DNA of 64,000 nucleotides from Halocatena halophila. GTDB taxonomy: Archaea; Halobacteriota; Halobacteria; Halobacteriales; Haloarculaceae. The stretch spans positions 558,001 to 622,000 of the forward strand of contig CP071306.1 in assembly GCA_027563145.1 (NCBI GenBank), given 5' to 3'. The notes under the pieces were generated by a model. The model saw only the letters and a program-made list of their open reading frames with translations. It was not told where the DNA came from and searched no databases. A program made the position numbers and the translations under genes. Shown here piece after piece: positions 1 through 8,633 of the stretch (its first letter is position 1; every line of letters begins with the position of its first letter).

Positions 1-325
1 CCCCAGCACCGACTGCTGGACCGGAGACAGAAGCGACAGTTGGTTTTTCCATCGTCAGTAACTGTCTGGCGATCACGTTGAGCCCGTTTTCCAGCTCGTC
101 TCCAGCACCATCGGTTCCAGCACCGCCCGCGAGATCGATTCCAGAACAAAAGGCATTGTTTGCTCCCGTCACGACGACACACCGCACCGAATCATCGTGC
201 GCCAAATCGACGAGTGCATCAGCAAACTCCACACACGCCTCTCCCGTCAGTGAGTTCTTCCGTCCAGGGTGATCGATCGTCACCCACCCAGTCCCATCGT
301 CGTGCTCGACAGTAATTTCAGTCAC
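1..325 (-). CDS. Enoyl-CoA hydratase/isomerase (crotonase family), partial
   Basis: The gene is cut by the left edge, so only the N-terminal ~108 residues are seen. They read as a crotonase fold: an opening beta strand followed by WVTIDHPGRKNSLTG, then CVVVTGANNAFCSGIDL (the CoA-binding/oxyanion-hole loop), then EKPTVASVSGPAVGAG, the standard second oxyanion segment. The family hydrates or isomerises enoyl-CoA esters, usually in fatty-acid or amino-acid breakdown. I chose the GTG at 323-325 as start because it precedes the conserved TEITVEHDD strand; an ATG just upstream is out of frame. Substrate cannot be told from this fragment. Confidence 0.85.
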   Translation of the reverse strand, partial: MTEITVEHDDGTGWVTIDHPGRKNSLTGEACVEFADALVDLAHDDSVRCVVVTGANNAFCSGIDLAGGAGTDGAGDELENGLNVIARQLLTMEKPTVASVSGPAVGAG

Positions 326-380
326 ATAATCAACTTCGAACGGAGCACTGTAACTCCGTTGGGTCCGGTGAGACTTCGAT

Positions 381-1466
381 TCAGTCGACGGTCAAAACGG
401 GTTTGCTCTCGATCGGGATATCGTCTTCCGTTTCACTCGATCGGTAGATTGCGCTCATCACCTGCTGTGTGGTGAGTGCCTGATCGGGTGTCGCCAGACA
501 GTCGTCGTCACCGGTCGCGATCGCCTGGATGAACTGTTGTTGTTCCATCGCGTGAGGATCGTCGTCAGTGGTGCGAATCTCGCTGTCTGAGAAATGCGGT
601 GCCCCATCCCCAGCTGTTTCGTAAATCGTCAGCTCACCCGTGCTGAGATCGAGCGTCGCACCAGCCTGTGAGCCCCGGACCACAAAGGCGGAGTTCGAGG
701 GTCGATTGGCCGCCCACGCCACATCGAGTGCGATCGTCGGCCCGTCCGAACACCGAACGAACGCGTTTGCCGAGTCATCCACGTCGAACGGTCCGTCGCC
801 GCTCGTGCCGTGCATATCGAGATAGGTGTACTCCGATCGATCCCCAAATGTCGATCGCGTGATTCCCGAGACGGACGCAATCTCCGGAAAATCGAGGACA
901 TACAGCGCAAGATCGATCACGTGAGCTCCAATGTCCACAAGGGCACCACCGCCAGCCGCGTCTTCTCGCGTAAACCACGACCCCCGTCCAGGTATGCCTC
1001 GTCGCCTGAGGTAGTTCGCTTCGATGTGATAGAGATCACCAAACCGGCCGGCTTCGAGATAGCTCATAAGCACAGACACTGGTTCACTGACTCGATTATG
1101 GAATCCGACCCGGCAGAGTCGATCAGTCCCACGAGCGCGTTCGGCGATTCGCTCTGCGCTGTCGATGGTGTGTGCAAGCGGCTTTTCGATCAACACGTCG
1201 AGTCCAGAATCAAGTGCCCCAATAGCATACTCCTCGTGGAATCGATTCGGCGTGGTGATGATCACCGCATCAGCCATCGCGAACAACGGTTCGTGCGTAT
1301 CGTAGGCGGGAACGTCGAACTCTCGCTCGAATCGATCACGGGCGTCGCCAGCAACGTCCATTCCACCCACCAACGTTGCTCCGTTTTCAGTATCAGTTAA
1401 TCGCGTCGCGTGTGAGTGGCCAATCGATCCGAGTCCGACGATCCCTACTGAGACGGTTCCCACCAT
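381..1466 (-). CDS. Gfo/Idh/MocA-family NAD(P)-dependent oxidoreductase
   Basis: This 361-residue protein has an N-terminal Rossmann fold with GLGSIG at residues 11-16, the family EKP motif (about 94-96) whose Lys is catalytic, and a C-terminal GFO_IDH_MocA domain with the DIGAH...D signature (His about 182, Asp about 185). Members oxidise sugars or sugar alcohols such as glucose, xylose or inositol, or act on their derivatives; haloarchaeal xylose dehydrogenase belongs here. I used the ATG at 1464-1466, directly before the first beta strand, rather than an in-frame ATG nine codons upstream. It stands about 8 kb from the sugar-catabolic island, so a link to it is unproven. Confidence 0.88.
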   Translation of the reverse strand: MVGTVSVGIVGLGSIGHSHATRLTDTENGATLVGGMDVAGDARDRFEREFDVPAYDTHEPLFAMADAVIITTPNRFHEEYAIGALDSGLDVLIEKPLAHTIDSAERIAERARGTDRLCRVGFHNRVSEPVSVLMSYLEAGRFGDLYHIEANYLRRRGIPGRGSWFTREDAAGGGALVDIGAHVIDLALYVLDFPEIASVSGITRSTFGDRSEYTYLDMHGTSGDGPFDVDDSANAFVRCSDGPTIALDVAWAANRPSNSAFVVRGSQAGATLDLSTGELTIYETAGDGAPHFSDSEIRTTDDDPHAMEQQQFIQAIATGDDDCLATPDQALTTQQVMSAIYRSSETEDDIPIESKPVLTVD

Positions 1467-1508
1467 GTCAACTGTTACCTCATGTGTGAGCAATGCTAAT
1501 GAATATTG

Positions 1509-1910
1509 CTATCGAGGACTGGACTGGTTCAGCCGATTCACCTGAACGGCATCGATCGTCCGCAGAATCGTCGCATACCGTTCAAACGAAGAGCCACGAC
1601 TGATCGTGTCATTTGTCGTTCGCTCGACGACATCGGCCAGCGACAGTCGCGTGAGATCACGCTGTCTGAGTCCCTGTAGCAGTCGTCTGAACGACGCATC
1701 GGAAACCTCCTCGATCGGCTGATCGCCCTCCACTGCTGCACAGAGCCACGCCAACTCCCTTGAGGTCGTCGTCGCTGTGGGTTCCAATCGAGCCAGATAC
1801 CGAACGATCGTTCGTCGACGAACGGAGTTAATCGGGCTAAAAAACGAATCCGCATCCAGTAACGTCCGCAGCCGATCGACATGGTCGGTCGGATCGCGAC
1901 GCGGGGTCAT
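1509..1910 (-). CDS. Haloarchaeal winged-helix-like protein (DUF7344-like)
   Basis: A 133-residue soluble protein. The segment SPINSVRRRTIVRYLARL near residues 25-42 resembles the opening helix of the small haloarchaeal DUF7344 family, whose members are thought to carry a winged helix-turn-helix and often sit near sensory or regulatory genes. The rest is helical and charged, with no enzyme motif. It ends 42 bases upstream of the Gfo/Idh/MocA gene on the same strand and may be co-transcribed with it. The family call rests on one short stretch and could be wrong; that this is a real gene is likelier than the assignment. Confidence 0.6.
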   Translation of the reverse strand: MTPRRDPTDHVDRLRTLLDADSFFSPINSVRRRTIVRYLARLEPTATTTSRELAWLCAAVEGDQPIEEVSDASFRRLLQGLRQRDLTRLSLADVVERTTNDTISRGSSFERYATILRTIDAVQVNRLNQSSPR

Positions 1911-2204
1911 TGGTGCAGCCTCAATTTCGAACCCGCCACTTTCAGCAGTGTGACTTCAAAACAGAAACCGCAACGCTGTGGGCATTCATCCATAGGAAGA
2001 AAGCGGACCAGGACAACATATAATTTTTGTATGTTTATCTATTAGAAATTTATATGCGTCAGTATGTATCAATTAATAGCAAGGTGGGCAACGATAACCA
2101 CTTCTTACTGTCGGTTCATCGCGCCTACTCGATTGCGGATCGCCAGCTGCAATTGTGTGGGTGTGGCTAACTATCACACAGAATGACGAATTAGCTGGTG
2201 TCCT

Positions 2205-2585
2205 GTGACCACACTCACCAACACGCTCAGGAAGATCCAGACCGTCAGGCTTTCTGAGCCATCTCACCAGTCATCCCGGTTTGTCATCCAGATAACCGAC
2301 GCAATACGAGCCACTGGGCTCGGACCAGGATCACAATTTTACTTCGATCCCTCCTCTGTGGATGCCGTCGGACTCCTACTCGCATTTGGCGAACCACGGA
2401 GTGGTCCAGCGCAGGAATCACGGTTTACAGCCACTGTCGAGCGCTGTCAAATTGAAGATACACTCACCCTCACAGTCCCGAAGGCGGCACTCGACGCGCT
2501 CGGATATGAGACGGTCGATGCTGGAATCACCATCACGGTCTGGGCAGGCTCCCAGTTGCTCGGCTTTGGGTGTGACAATCAGTGA
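2205..2585 (+). CDS. Conserved haloarchaeal protein, possible tandem AbrB-like fold
   Basis: This 126-residue protein begins with a GTG codon. I see two similar halves: RFVIQITDAIRATGLGPGSQF at about 25-45 and LTLTVPKAALDALGYETVDAG at about 85-105. Both follow the pattern of SpoVT/AbrB swapped-hairpin proteins (strand, 'P/T-x-A-hydrophobic-x-x-x-G', strand). A single chain with two halves would form an AbrB-type dimer internally, which suggests DNA binding, but this is inference. No signal peptide or membrane segment is visible. The 294-base A+T-rich stretch before it (1911-2204) holds no gene I can support. Its stop overlaps the end of the pseudogene on the other strand. Confidence 0.6.
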   Translation: MTTLTNTLRKIQTVRLSEPSHQSSRFVIQITDAIRATGLGPGSQFYFDPSSVDAVGLLLAFGEPRSGPAQESRFTATVERCQIEDTLTLTVPKAALDALGYETVDAGITITVWAGSQLLGFGCDNQ

Positions 2586-3113
2586 ATCGGGCCGAACGGA
2601 AACGGTCTTGAGCGTAGTCGCTGGGTGGCTGTCTCACCAGCAGGCCACTGTACTCCACCGTCTCTCACGTCATCGTACCGGATTCCCTGATAGCGACCAC
2701 CAACTTCGGCGAGCTCAACAAACACCTCACGTGGATCTCGCTCGTAAACGAACCCGACGAGAGGATGTTTCCAGCCTCACTAAGTATTTCCCAGCCTTGT
2801 TTCACGCCTGCTGGGCTCTCGCGCTGTGGCTGTCGTAGCTGAATCCGTCGTTCCAGATTCGTGACTGTCCCTGTCGTTTCGGCCAGGTTGTGGCGGGGAA
2901 GATTATATCTGCACGTTCGACGGTTTCAGTGGTCGATTGGTCCACGACAAACAACGGCGTGCCACTGTCAATGGCAGGACGACAGTACCGACCGAAGGCA
3001 ACTGGCTGGCGTGCAACTGGATTCGCACCGACCACCAGTAGTGCATTACAGAGCCGAGCGCGATCATGCGTAAATTCGAACCACAGACGCCACTCAGTGG
3101 TACACCGTGGCAT
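2579..3113 (-). pseudogene. Decayed C-terminal part of a formate dehydrogenase-like molybdopterin oxidoreductase
   Basis: Read on the minus strand from 3113, one frame gives LLVVGANPVARQP...VVDQSTTETVERADIIFPATTW, the typical molybdopterin-binding region of FdhA/nitrate-reductase-like enzymes. That frame stops at 2802. A different frame then continues with VYERDPREVFVELAEVGGRYQGIRYDD and GGVQWPAGE, the matching 'PREVFDEI...Y.GI.Y......GLQWP' block of the same family, and ends at a TGA at 2579-2581. The order is correct and the frames differ, so this is a frameshifted remnant. The N-terminal [4Fe-4S] cysteines and most of the ~700-residue protein are absent upstream. Confidence 0.75.
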
Positions 3114-3206
3114 AGCTCCAGTGGACTGGCGAACCAGGCAAATTTAATTTCGATATGGTGAAATAGTATAAAAACCCAATAACTGACGGTCGGTTCCCGT
3201 CTCGAA

Positions 3207-3485
3207 TCACCCTTCGACGGTGTGGTACCGGTACTGTCGTGGGTCGTCCGGACAAACGTTACGAGTGACGATCCCCGCCTCACGGAGTCGTCCTAGCGCA
3301 TAGCGCGTCGTCCGCGATGAGAGCAACGTTCGTTTGCTGACCTCGCGAGTCGTCAATGGACGATTCGTCTCGTGTAAGACGCGATAAACGAGCTTTGCGC
3401 TTGGGGACTCGTCTCGGAGTCGTTCGGCGTGGTCGTGACACGGTGTTTTGCCTGTGTTAGGACACGACGTGTCTGTTGGTGACAT
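3207..3485 (-). CDS. Small winged helix-turn-helix (MarR/TrmB-like) regulator
   Basis: A 92-residue protein. Residues about 30-85 form a winged helix-turn-helix: LVYRVLHETNRPLTTREVSKRT (helices 1-2), SSRTTRYALGRLREAGIVTRN (recognition helix and turn), then a DDPRQYRYHTV wing. Such small haloarchaeal proteins act as transcriptional regulators; effector and target are unknown. I took the ATG at 3483-3485, which begins MSPTDTSCPN, instead of an in-frame ATG 27 codons upstream whose extension runs into rtcB. It lies 77 bases downstream of rtcB in the same direction. Confidence 0.75.
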   Translation of the reverse strand: MSPTDTSCPNTGKTPCHDHAERLRDESPSAKLVYRVLHETNRPLTTREVSKRTLLSSRTTRYALGRLREAGIVTRNVCPDDPRQYRYHTVEG

Positions 3486-3562
3486 GCCTTTCACCAGTTG
3501 GACGTTTTCAAACCACACTGATACCGGTTCCCATTCGACACAGTCGACTGTTCGACCGACAA

Positions 3563-4996
3563 TCACTCGATTGCCTTGAGGTTGTGAACCACTTCGAGAC
3601 GGTCGATGATCTCCGCTGTCGGTTCAATGGCCCGCTCAATTGCGTCAGCCGGCTTGTACGCCTGGGGTGCTTCATCGAGTACGTCTTCGACGATCGATTC
3701 GGAGTAGATTCCTTCCATCGCGCGTTCGAATTCCTCCATCGTTGTCGTTTTCGTGGCTTCGCGACGGCTCATGGTTCGTCCAGCACCGTGGGGGGCTGTC
3801 TGGAGATACGCATCGGTTCCTCGCCCCCGGGCGATGATCGATCCTTCGGCCATGTTGAACGGAACGACCAGTCGCTGGTTGTGGCGGGCCGGCGTGGCAC
3901 CCTTTCGGACGATAAGATCTTCGAAATCGATGTAGTTGTGAATCGATTCGATTCGGTCGGTCGGCTCCACATCAAGGGCATCACAGATTGCCGAGCACAT
4001 GAGCTGTCGGTTCCACCGGGCGTATTGCTGTCCGAACAGCATATCCACGTAGTAGCCGTGTGCCTCCTGTCCGATGAGCCAGTCGAGATCGGTGTTTCTC
4101 TCGGACGGCGAGAGATTCGTCAGCGTCTCGAACACCGCCTCCGGATTCTCAGCCTGCTCTCGGATTCGGTCCTTTCTGAGCGCAGATTTACCCATACCGC
4201 CAGTCATCCAGATAAACAGATCGCTGTCGCTGACCGACTCCGGATCGAAGCGGAGATACTCGTAATACTCCTCGGGAATCGACGATCGCACGGCTGCCCC
4301 GTTTCGTCTGTCAGTCGCCATCGACTGGTAGTGTTCGGCGATTGCTTTCCCGAGATACCGAGAGCCACTATGGACGACGATCCAGTAGGTGCCCGCAGAC
4401 TTGGCACGGGAAAACTCGACGAAATGATTGCCGCCCCCAAGCGTCCCAGCACTTCGGATCACGTGGCCCATGCCAGTCGAACGCCCACCGAGCACTCGCC
4501 CGCAGAGCGATTTGAAATACTGGCCGTCGTAGCCATCAAACTCGAACGATTGCGGGTCGATCGGTTCACCGAACTCGGCCTCGAAGCGGCGTGCAAACCG
4601 ATCGAACTGTCGATTCGCGCGCTCGAACGGAAACTCGTTCACGAAATGGACCGATTCATCGTACTCATGCACCGACCAGCCCATCGGCACCGCGTTGCGA
4701 ACCAGTCGCTCCCGTTCGGTGGCCTCACACGGGAGGGTCTCACCAATTTCCACCGCAGTGACTCCACAGCCCACGTCAACGCCCACGATGTTCGGAACGA
4801 TCCGTTCGCCCATCGGCATTGTAAATCCGACCGGACCACCGGCACCAGGATGACAGTCGGGCTGCATAACGATCGGCTGTGTGAACGCCGGATGATCGAC
4901 GAGTTCCTGGACCTGGTCGATGACGGCAGCTTCGAGCAGCGAAGGATCATCGCCAACGAATCGGGCTTCGGTGTAGGCACCCTGAATCGTCTGCAT
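3563..4996 (-). CDS. rtcB: RtcB-family RNA ligase
   Basis: RtcB joins RNA 2',3'-cyclic phosphate (or 3'-phosphate) ends to 5'-OH ends using GTP and Mn2+, and in archaea seals tRNA exons after intron removal. This 477-residue protein keeps the full active site: Asp74 and Cys77 in VGVDVGCGV, His191 in GGGNHF, His209 in VVHSGSR, His353 in SIHNY, and the guanylylated His403 in PHGAGRTMSR. The stretch between His209 and the conserved QEAHGYYVDML is long and unlike the commonest RtcB form, so it may be a paralogue rather than the main tRNA-splicing ligase. I started at the ATG (4996) before MQTIQGAY; the longer frame would overlap the upstream gene. Confidence 0.93.
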   Translation of the reverse strand: MQTIQGAYTEARFVGDDPSLLEAAVIDQVQELVDHPAFTQPIVMQPDCHPGAGGPVGFTMPMGERIVPNIVGVDVGCGVTAVEIGETLPCEATERERLVRNAVPMGWSVHEYDESVHFVNEFPFERANRQFDRFARRFEAEFGEPIDPQSFEFDGYDGQYFKSLCGRVLGGRSTGMGHVIRSAGTLGGGNHFVEFSRAKSAGTYWIVVHSGSRYLGKAIAEHYQSMATDRRNGAAVRSSIPEEYYEYLRFDPESVSDSDLFIWMTGGMGKSALRKDRIREQAENPEAVFETLTNLSPSERNTDLDWLIGQEAHGYYVDMLFGQQYARWNRQLMCSAICDALDVEPTDRIESIHNYIDFEDLIVRKGATPARHNQRLVVPFNMAEGSIIARGRGTDAYLQTAPHGAGRTMSRREATKTTTMEEFERAMEGIYSESIVEDVLDEAPQAYKPADAIERAIEPTAEIIDRLEVVHNLKAIE

Positions 4997-5060
4997 ATTG
5001 ATCCATTGCGGTGACCAGTTACTATCTCTTTCGTCAGTGTGGGAACAATCAGCACACGGT

Positions 5061-5570
5061 TCAGATCTGGACAGCTCCGGAAATGGCATCGATCGCGTAC
5101 GGCGAGACGATCACCGTCGCAGCCTGATACCAGACGATCGCCCCCACGAGGACGCCAATCGTCTTGCGGTCGTATCCGTGTGGTTTCCAGTCGATTCCGA
5201 ACGCACCCAATACGTATCTGATACCGGCGAACACGCACAACGGATAGCCGATAGCCAATCCAGCGGTTGCGACTCTCATCAACTGTTGGAGTTGATCGGG
5301 GTCGGCGATTTCGACCGCAAGGAGGGCTATGCCAGTCCCGAACAGTCCGATCTGTAGACCGCCAAAAAGCCACAGCCACACTAGATAGTTCACCGCGAGC
5401 GTTCTGGTGGGCCCCACCGCCCTGAACAGGGATCGGAAACGATTGCTCAGGAGAAACGGCGTCAAAAGCGCCGTGGCCGGAAGGCCAAGCAGGATGCCCA
5501 GCAATAGGACGCGAGCGATCCCGATCCCGATCGTCGGTGAGATAAATCCAGCGACAGACCAGCTGCTCAT
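5061..5570 (-). CDS. Multi-pass membrane protein of unknown function
   Basis: A 169-residue protein with four likely membrane helices: about 10-32 (IGIARVLLLGILLGLPATALL), 55-78 (YLVWLWLFGGLQIGLFGTGIA), 95-118 (ATAGLAIGYPLCVFAGIRYV) and 135-158 (IGVLVGAIVWYQAATVIV). No catalytic motif is visible and I do not recognise the family. I chose the ATG at 5568-5570 because it lies just before the first hydrophobic segment. It is upstream of rtcB on the same strand, 64 bases away, and could share its transcript. Confidence 0.7.
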   Translation of the reverse strand: MSSWSVAGFISPTIGIGIARVLLLGILLGLPATALLTPFLLSNRFRSLFRAVGPTRTLAVNYLVWLWLFGGLQIGLFGTGIALLAVEIADPDQLQQLMRVATAGLAIGYPLCVFAGIRYVLGAFGIDWKPHGYDRKTIGVLVGAIVWYQAATVIVSPYAIDAISGAVQI

Positions 5571-5746
5571 ACACCGATCGGTTTTATCCCGTCTACCAAA
5601 AACCATCCGGGTTGCCTGCTGCAGCCCATCAAAACAATTAATTTTTGATATGTACAAATTCACCTCAGTATTCTTTTAGAACTGGATTCGATCAGTAGGA
5701 AGGGGTATCATTATAGATGCGCCATAGAAACGATCAATTGCACCCT

Positions 5747-8047
5747 ATGAAGTTGATATCCGTTCTTGTAGCGGTGTGTGTGGTGAGTGGTGTAGTCGTT
5801 GCCACCACCAGTGTATCAGTTGAAGATACATCATTCACAACAGAATCATTTTCTGAAGACGAATCGGAGATAGGTGACGACGGTCGAGTAGTCCCTCCGA
5901 CGGCTGGAGACCGTCTGCAAAAGCAAAATCGTGGAATATCGACCGATCGACAGCTGCGTGACACCGAGGCGCGTGCACGAACGCTCCCACACGGGACGCT
6001 TTCGAACCATTCGGTCGATCGAACGACAGCGCCGAAAAATCCCCGCGTCTCACCCGAACAGTATCGCACGATGTCGGCCGGTGGCGAACCGACGGTCGGT
6101 ACCTCGAAAACGTTTCCGACGCTGAATCACAGCGAGAGCGCGTTCACGTATCGAAACTTTACGTTGCGGGCAGTGACCGAGAACAGTTCGGTGTGGGTTG
6201 CGAAGAATCTTTCATTTCCGACGAACGATTCGCGAGCCACACCGTCCGTGACTGACGACCAGGTCGAGTATCTCAGCCAGGCGTTCGAATCGACGATCTA
6301 TCCCTCGGATAAACGGCTGTTCGGTGCTCCGACGCCACGATTTGGAACAAACAGCTCACTCGCGGCGGATGGCCTGGTGTCTGAAAGCTACTATCAGTCA
6401 CCCGACAATGAGAGCCGGACAGTTATCCTTATAGACAATATACGCGACGAAAATTACTACAATGAGAGCTATCCAGTGTTTACGGCTGGATTCTACTCAC
6501 CAGTCATCCAGAACGAAACCGACCGGAACGTGGTGACGATCGACGCTGCAGAGTGGAACGAACGACTGGGTCCGATGAACGCCTCCTGGCGTCCCTCTGC
6601 AAACGAGACGAACGAGAGCGACAAAGAGGATGCCTTCGCCGTCGAGGGGACGCTCACCCACGAACTCCAGCATCTGATCCACAATGATCATGATAGTGAT
6701 GAAACGACCTGGATCAACGAAGGACTCTCCGATTACGCGGAGTATGCTGCGGGCTATGGACTCCCATCGGATCACATTCGGGCATTCGAACACCGACCGA
6801 ACAACTCACTCGTCGAGTGGGAAGATCAAGGTGATCAACACGTCCTGGCCGACTACGGCGGTGCAGCGTTGTTTCACGTCTATTTAGCCCAGCAGTACGG
6901 CGACGACGCAATCAAGCGGCTCATACGAGAGCAAGACAACGGGATCGAAGGCGTCGAGAGCGTCCTCGACGATACTGACCGACCCCTCTCGTTCTATCAA
7001 CTGTATCAGGATTTTGCTACCGCACTGGTGGTTGATTCTGCTAACACAACACATAGTTCGGACCGATACGGCTTCGATGGCGTCTCCGTGAACGTTTCGA
7101 CGTCGAACATCACAAACAGCACCGAAACGGCCGCATGGGGACTCCAGGCAACGACACTGGAGGATCTTGACGAGTCGCTTCTCAGAATCACGGCCAATGG
7201 AAGCCGATACCAGCCGGTGGCCTGGGAGACAACGACCCCGCCAACCGCCCCGAACGGCTCGAACGAGTCGGTACTCTGGAGTGGTTCGGGCCATCTCCGC
7301 GACGAAATGGCGATCATGCGCGTCGATCTACACGACACGAGAAATCCAGCGCTGTCGTTCGAGACGTTGTACGACATCGAGCAGGGCTGGGATGCCGGGG
7401 TAGTGCAGGTATCGACGGACGGTGGTGCAAGTTGGGAGTCGCTCTCGAATCAGAACACCACCGATCGACTGGCAGTTCCGGAGAGTGCCCATCCGGCAGT
7501 CAAACGCCACCAACCCGGCTTTACTGGCGACACGAACGGCCGCTGGGTGTCCGAATCGTTCGATCTCTCCCGGTATCAAAACCAGTCCGTGCTCGTCTCA
7601 TTTCGGTATCTCACTGACTGGGCCACCGCCGGAAACGACAGCGATCAACCCGGTACTGGATGGTATCTCAGAAACGTTCGCGTACCCGGGACCGGTGTGA
7701 CATATGCTGATAATTCGACGGATCCCTTCGTTGATCCGAGTGCGATCCGTGACCAACCGAGTCGCTATCAGTTCACAGCCATCGCGATCAACGACAGCGG
7801 ACCGGTGACTGTCGAGCAGTTCGGCACCACCACATTCACACGTGGTGAACCACGCGAATTGAATGCGCTCTTCGATCAACCACCGTATGACCGCGTCGTA
7901 GTGCTCGGCACCTGGGCAGCGAGGACGAACGAAACGGGAACCGTTCCATATTCCGTGGAGCTAACCCCGTTCAGCGACGTTATCGATCCGGCCGACGGTG
8001 ATACCATTGTGACCAATGGATCAGAACGCCGAAAATACGCTGGCTGA
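5747..8047 (+). CDS. Secreted HExxH zinc metalloprotease with C-terminal beta-sandwich region
   Basis: This ~766-residue exported protein begins with a Sec-type signal (MKLISVLVAVCVVSGVVVAT). The zinc site is HELQH at about residues 305-309, followed by WINEGLSDYAEY, whose Glu is the probable third ligand; this arrangement is that of gluzincins near the M6/M30 and immune-inhibitor-A group. The C-terminal third has a beta-rich stretch (VQVSTDGGASWESL, DLSRYQNQSVLVSFRY) typical of the MAM/jellyroll module attached to such proteases. By hand count the chain carries about 28 N-x-S/T sequons, as expected for a glycosylated surface or secreted protein. An ATG ten codons upstream is possible; TTATAG at 5711-5716 fits a leaderless start at 5747. 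Confidence 0.85.
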   Translation: MKLISVLVAVCVVSGVVVATTSVSVEDTSFTTESFSEDESEIGDDGRVVPPTAGDRLQKQNRGISTDRQLRDTEARARTLPHGTLSNHSVDRTTAPKNPRVSPEQYRTMSAGGEPTVGTSKTFPTLNHSESAFTYRNFTLRAVTENSSVWVAKNLSFPTNDSRATPSVTDDQVEYLSQAFESTIYPSDKRLFGAPTPRFGTNSSLAADGLVSESYYQSPDNESRTVILIDNIRDENYYNESYPVFTAGFYSPVIQNETDRNVVTIDAAEWNERLGPMNASWRPSANETNESDKEDAFAVEGTLTHELQHLIHNDHDSDETTWINEGLSDYAEYAAGYGLPSDHIRAFEHRPNNSLVEWEDQGDQHVLADYGGAALFHVYLAQQYGDDAIKRLIREQDNGIEGVESVLDDTDRPLSFYQLYQDFATALVVDSANTTHSSDRYGFDGVSVNVSTSNITNSTETAAWGLQATTLEDLDESLLRITANGSRYQPVAWETTTPPTAPNGSNESVLWSGSGHLRDEMAIMRVDLHDTRNPALSFETLYDIEQGWDAGVVQVSTDGGASWESLSNQNTTDRLAVPESAHPAVKRHQPGFTGDTNGRWVSESFDLSRYQNQSVLVSFRYLTDWATAGNDSDQPGTGWYLRNVRVPGTGVTYADNSTDPFVDPSAIRDQPSRYQFTAIAINDSGPVTVEQFGTTTFTRGEPRELNALFDQPPYDRVVVLGTWAARTNETGTVPYSVELTPFSDVIDPADGDTIVTNGSERRKYAG

Positions 8048-8058
8048 CCCAGAAACGG

Positions 8059-8499
8059 TCAGTCTCCCCTGGGCCAGAACGGTTCGCCACCAAACAGGAG
8101 ATTCGTCAACGCTGGCGATCCTGGACCAGACACCACTAGCGACAGCGCCATCGCCAGCAGTGCAACGGCGTACTCATATCCACCAACAGTGTAGGCAAAG
8201 CCCCGCGGAAGGTGGACGAGCACGATCGCACCGACCATATCGATTGCCACTGCGAGCGCCGCAAACCTGGTGAGAAAGCCAAGCACCAGCAGGATGCCTC
8301 CGCCGAATTCGACGAGACCGACGAGCCATGCCCAGACTGCTGGCCCTGGCAGGCCGTGGCTCGCGAGAAAGGTGGTAAACTCCGGAATTGGCTGCGGTAC
8401 CGGCCCAACGCCGAACAATTTTCCGACCCCGTGAACGAACAGAATCGATCCGAGGGTTACCCTGAGTATTGTCGATCCCCACTCCATGTTCCGTGTCAT
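8059..8499 (-). CDS. DoxX-family membrane protein
   Basis: A 146-residue protein with four predicted membrane helices and the DoxX family pattern: RVTLGSILFVHGVGKLFG at the N-terminus, LVGLVEFGGGILLVLGFLTRFAAL in the middle and a final hydrophobic helix. DoxX proteins are linked to quinone-dependent thiosulfate oxidation in some archaea and to redox or stress roles elsewhere; the substrate here is not known. It converges with the metalloprotease gene, the two stops being about 10 bases apart, so they are separate transcription units. Confidence 0.88.
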   Translation of the reverse strand: MTRNMEWGSTILRVTLGSILFVHGVGKLFGVGPVPQPIPEFTTFLASHGLPGPAVWAWLVGLVEFGGGILLVLGFLTRFAALAVAIDMVGAIVLVHLPRGFAYTVGGYEYAVALLAMALSLVVSGPGSPALTNLLFGGEPFWPRGD

Positions 8500-8633
8500 C
8501 GTGTGTGATACAACCAGAAACTGGGCAATAGTCCTTTGTTCGGCAATTCCTGAATTTAATGTAGATTGAAACTATCTTGGTAGAATTCTGGGTAGTGGGA
8601 AATAATATTAGGCATACTCAACCATACAATCGC

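Noticed and set aside
810-1400. Plus-strand frame opposite the Gfo/Idh/MocA gene
   Set aside because: It has no similarity and lies wholly inside a conserved gene.
3476-5014. A 512-codon open frame on the plus strand opposite rtcB
   Set aside because: It is the complement of a well-conserved gene; its translation is Arg/His/Ser-rich with no family pattern, as is common opposite haloarchaeal genes.
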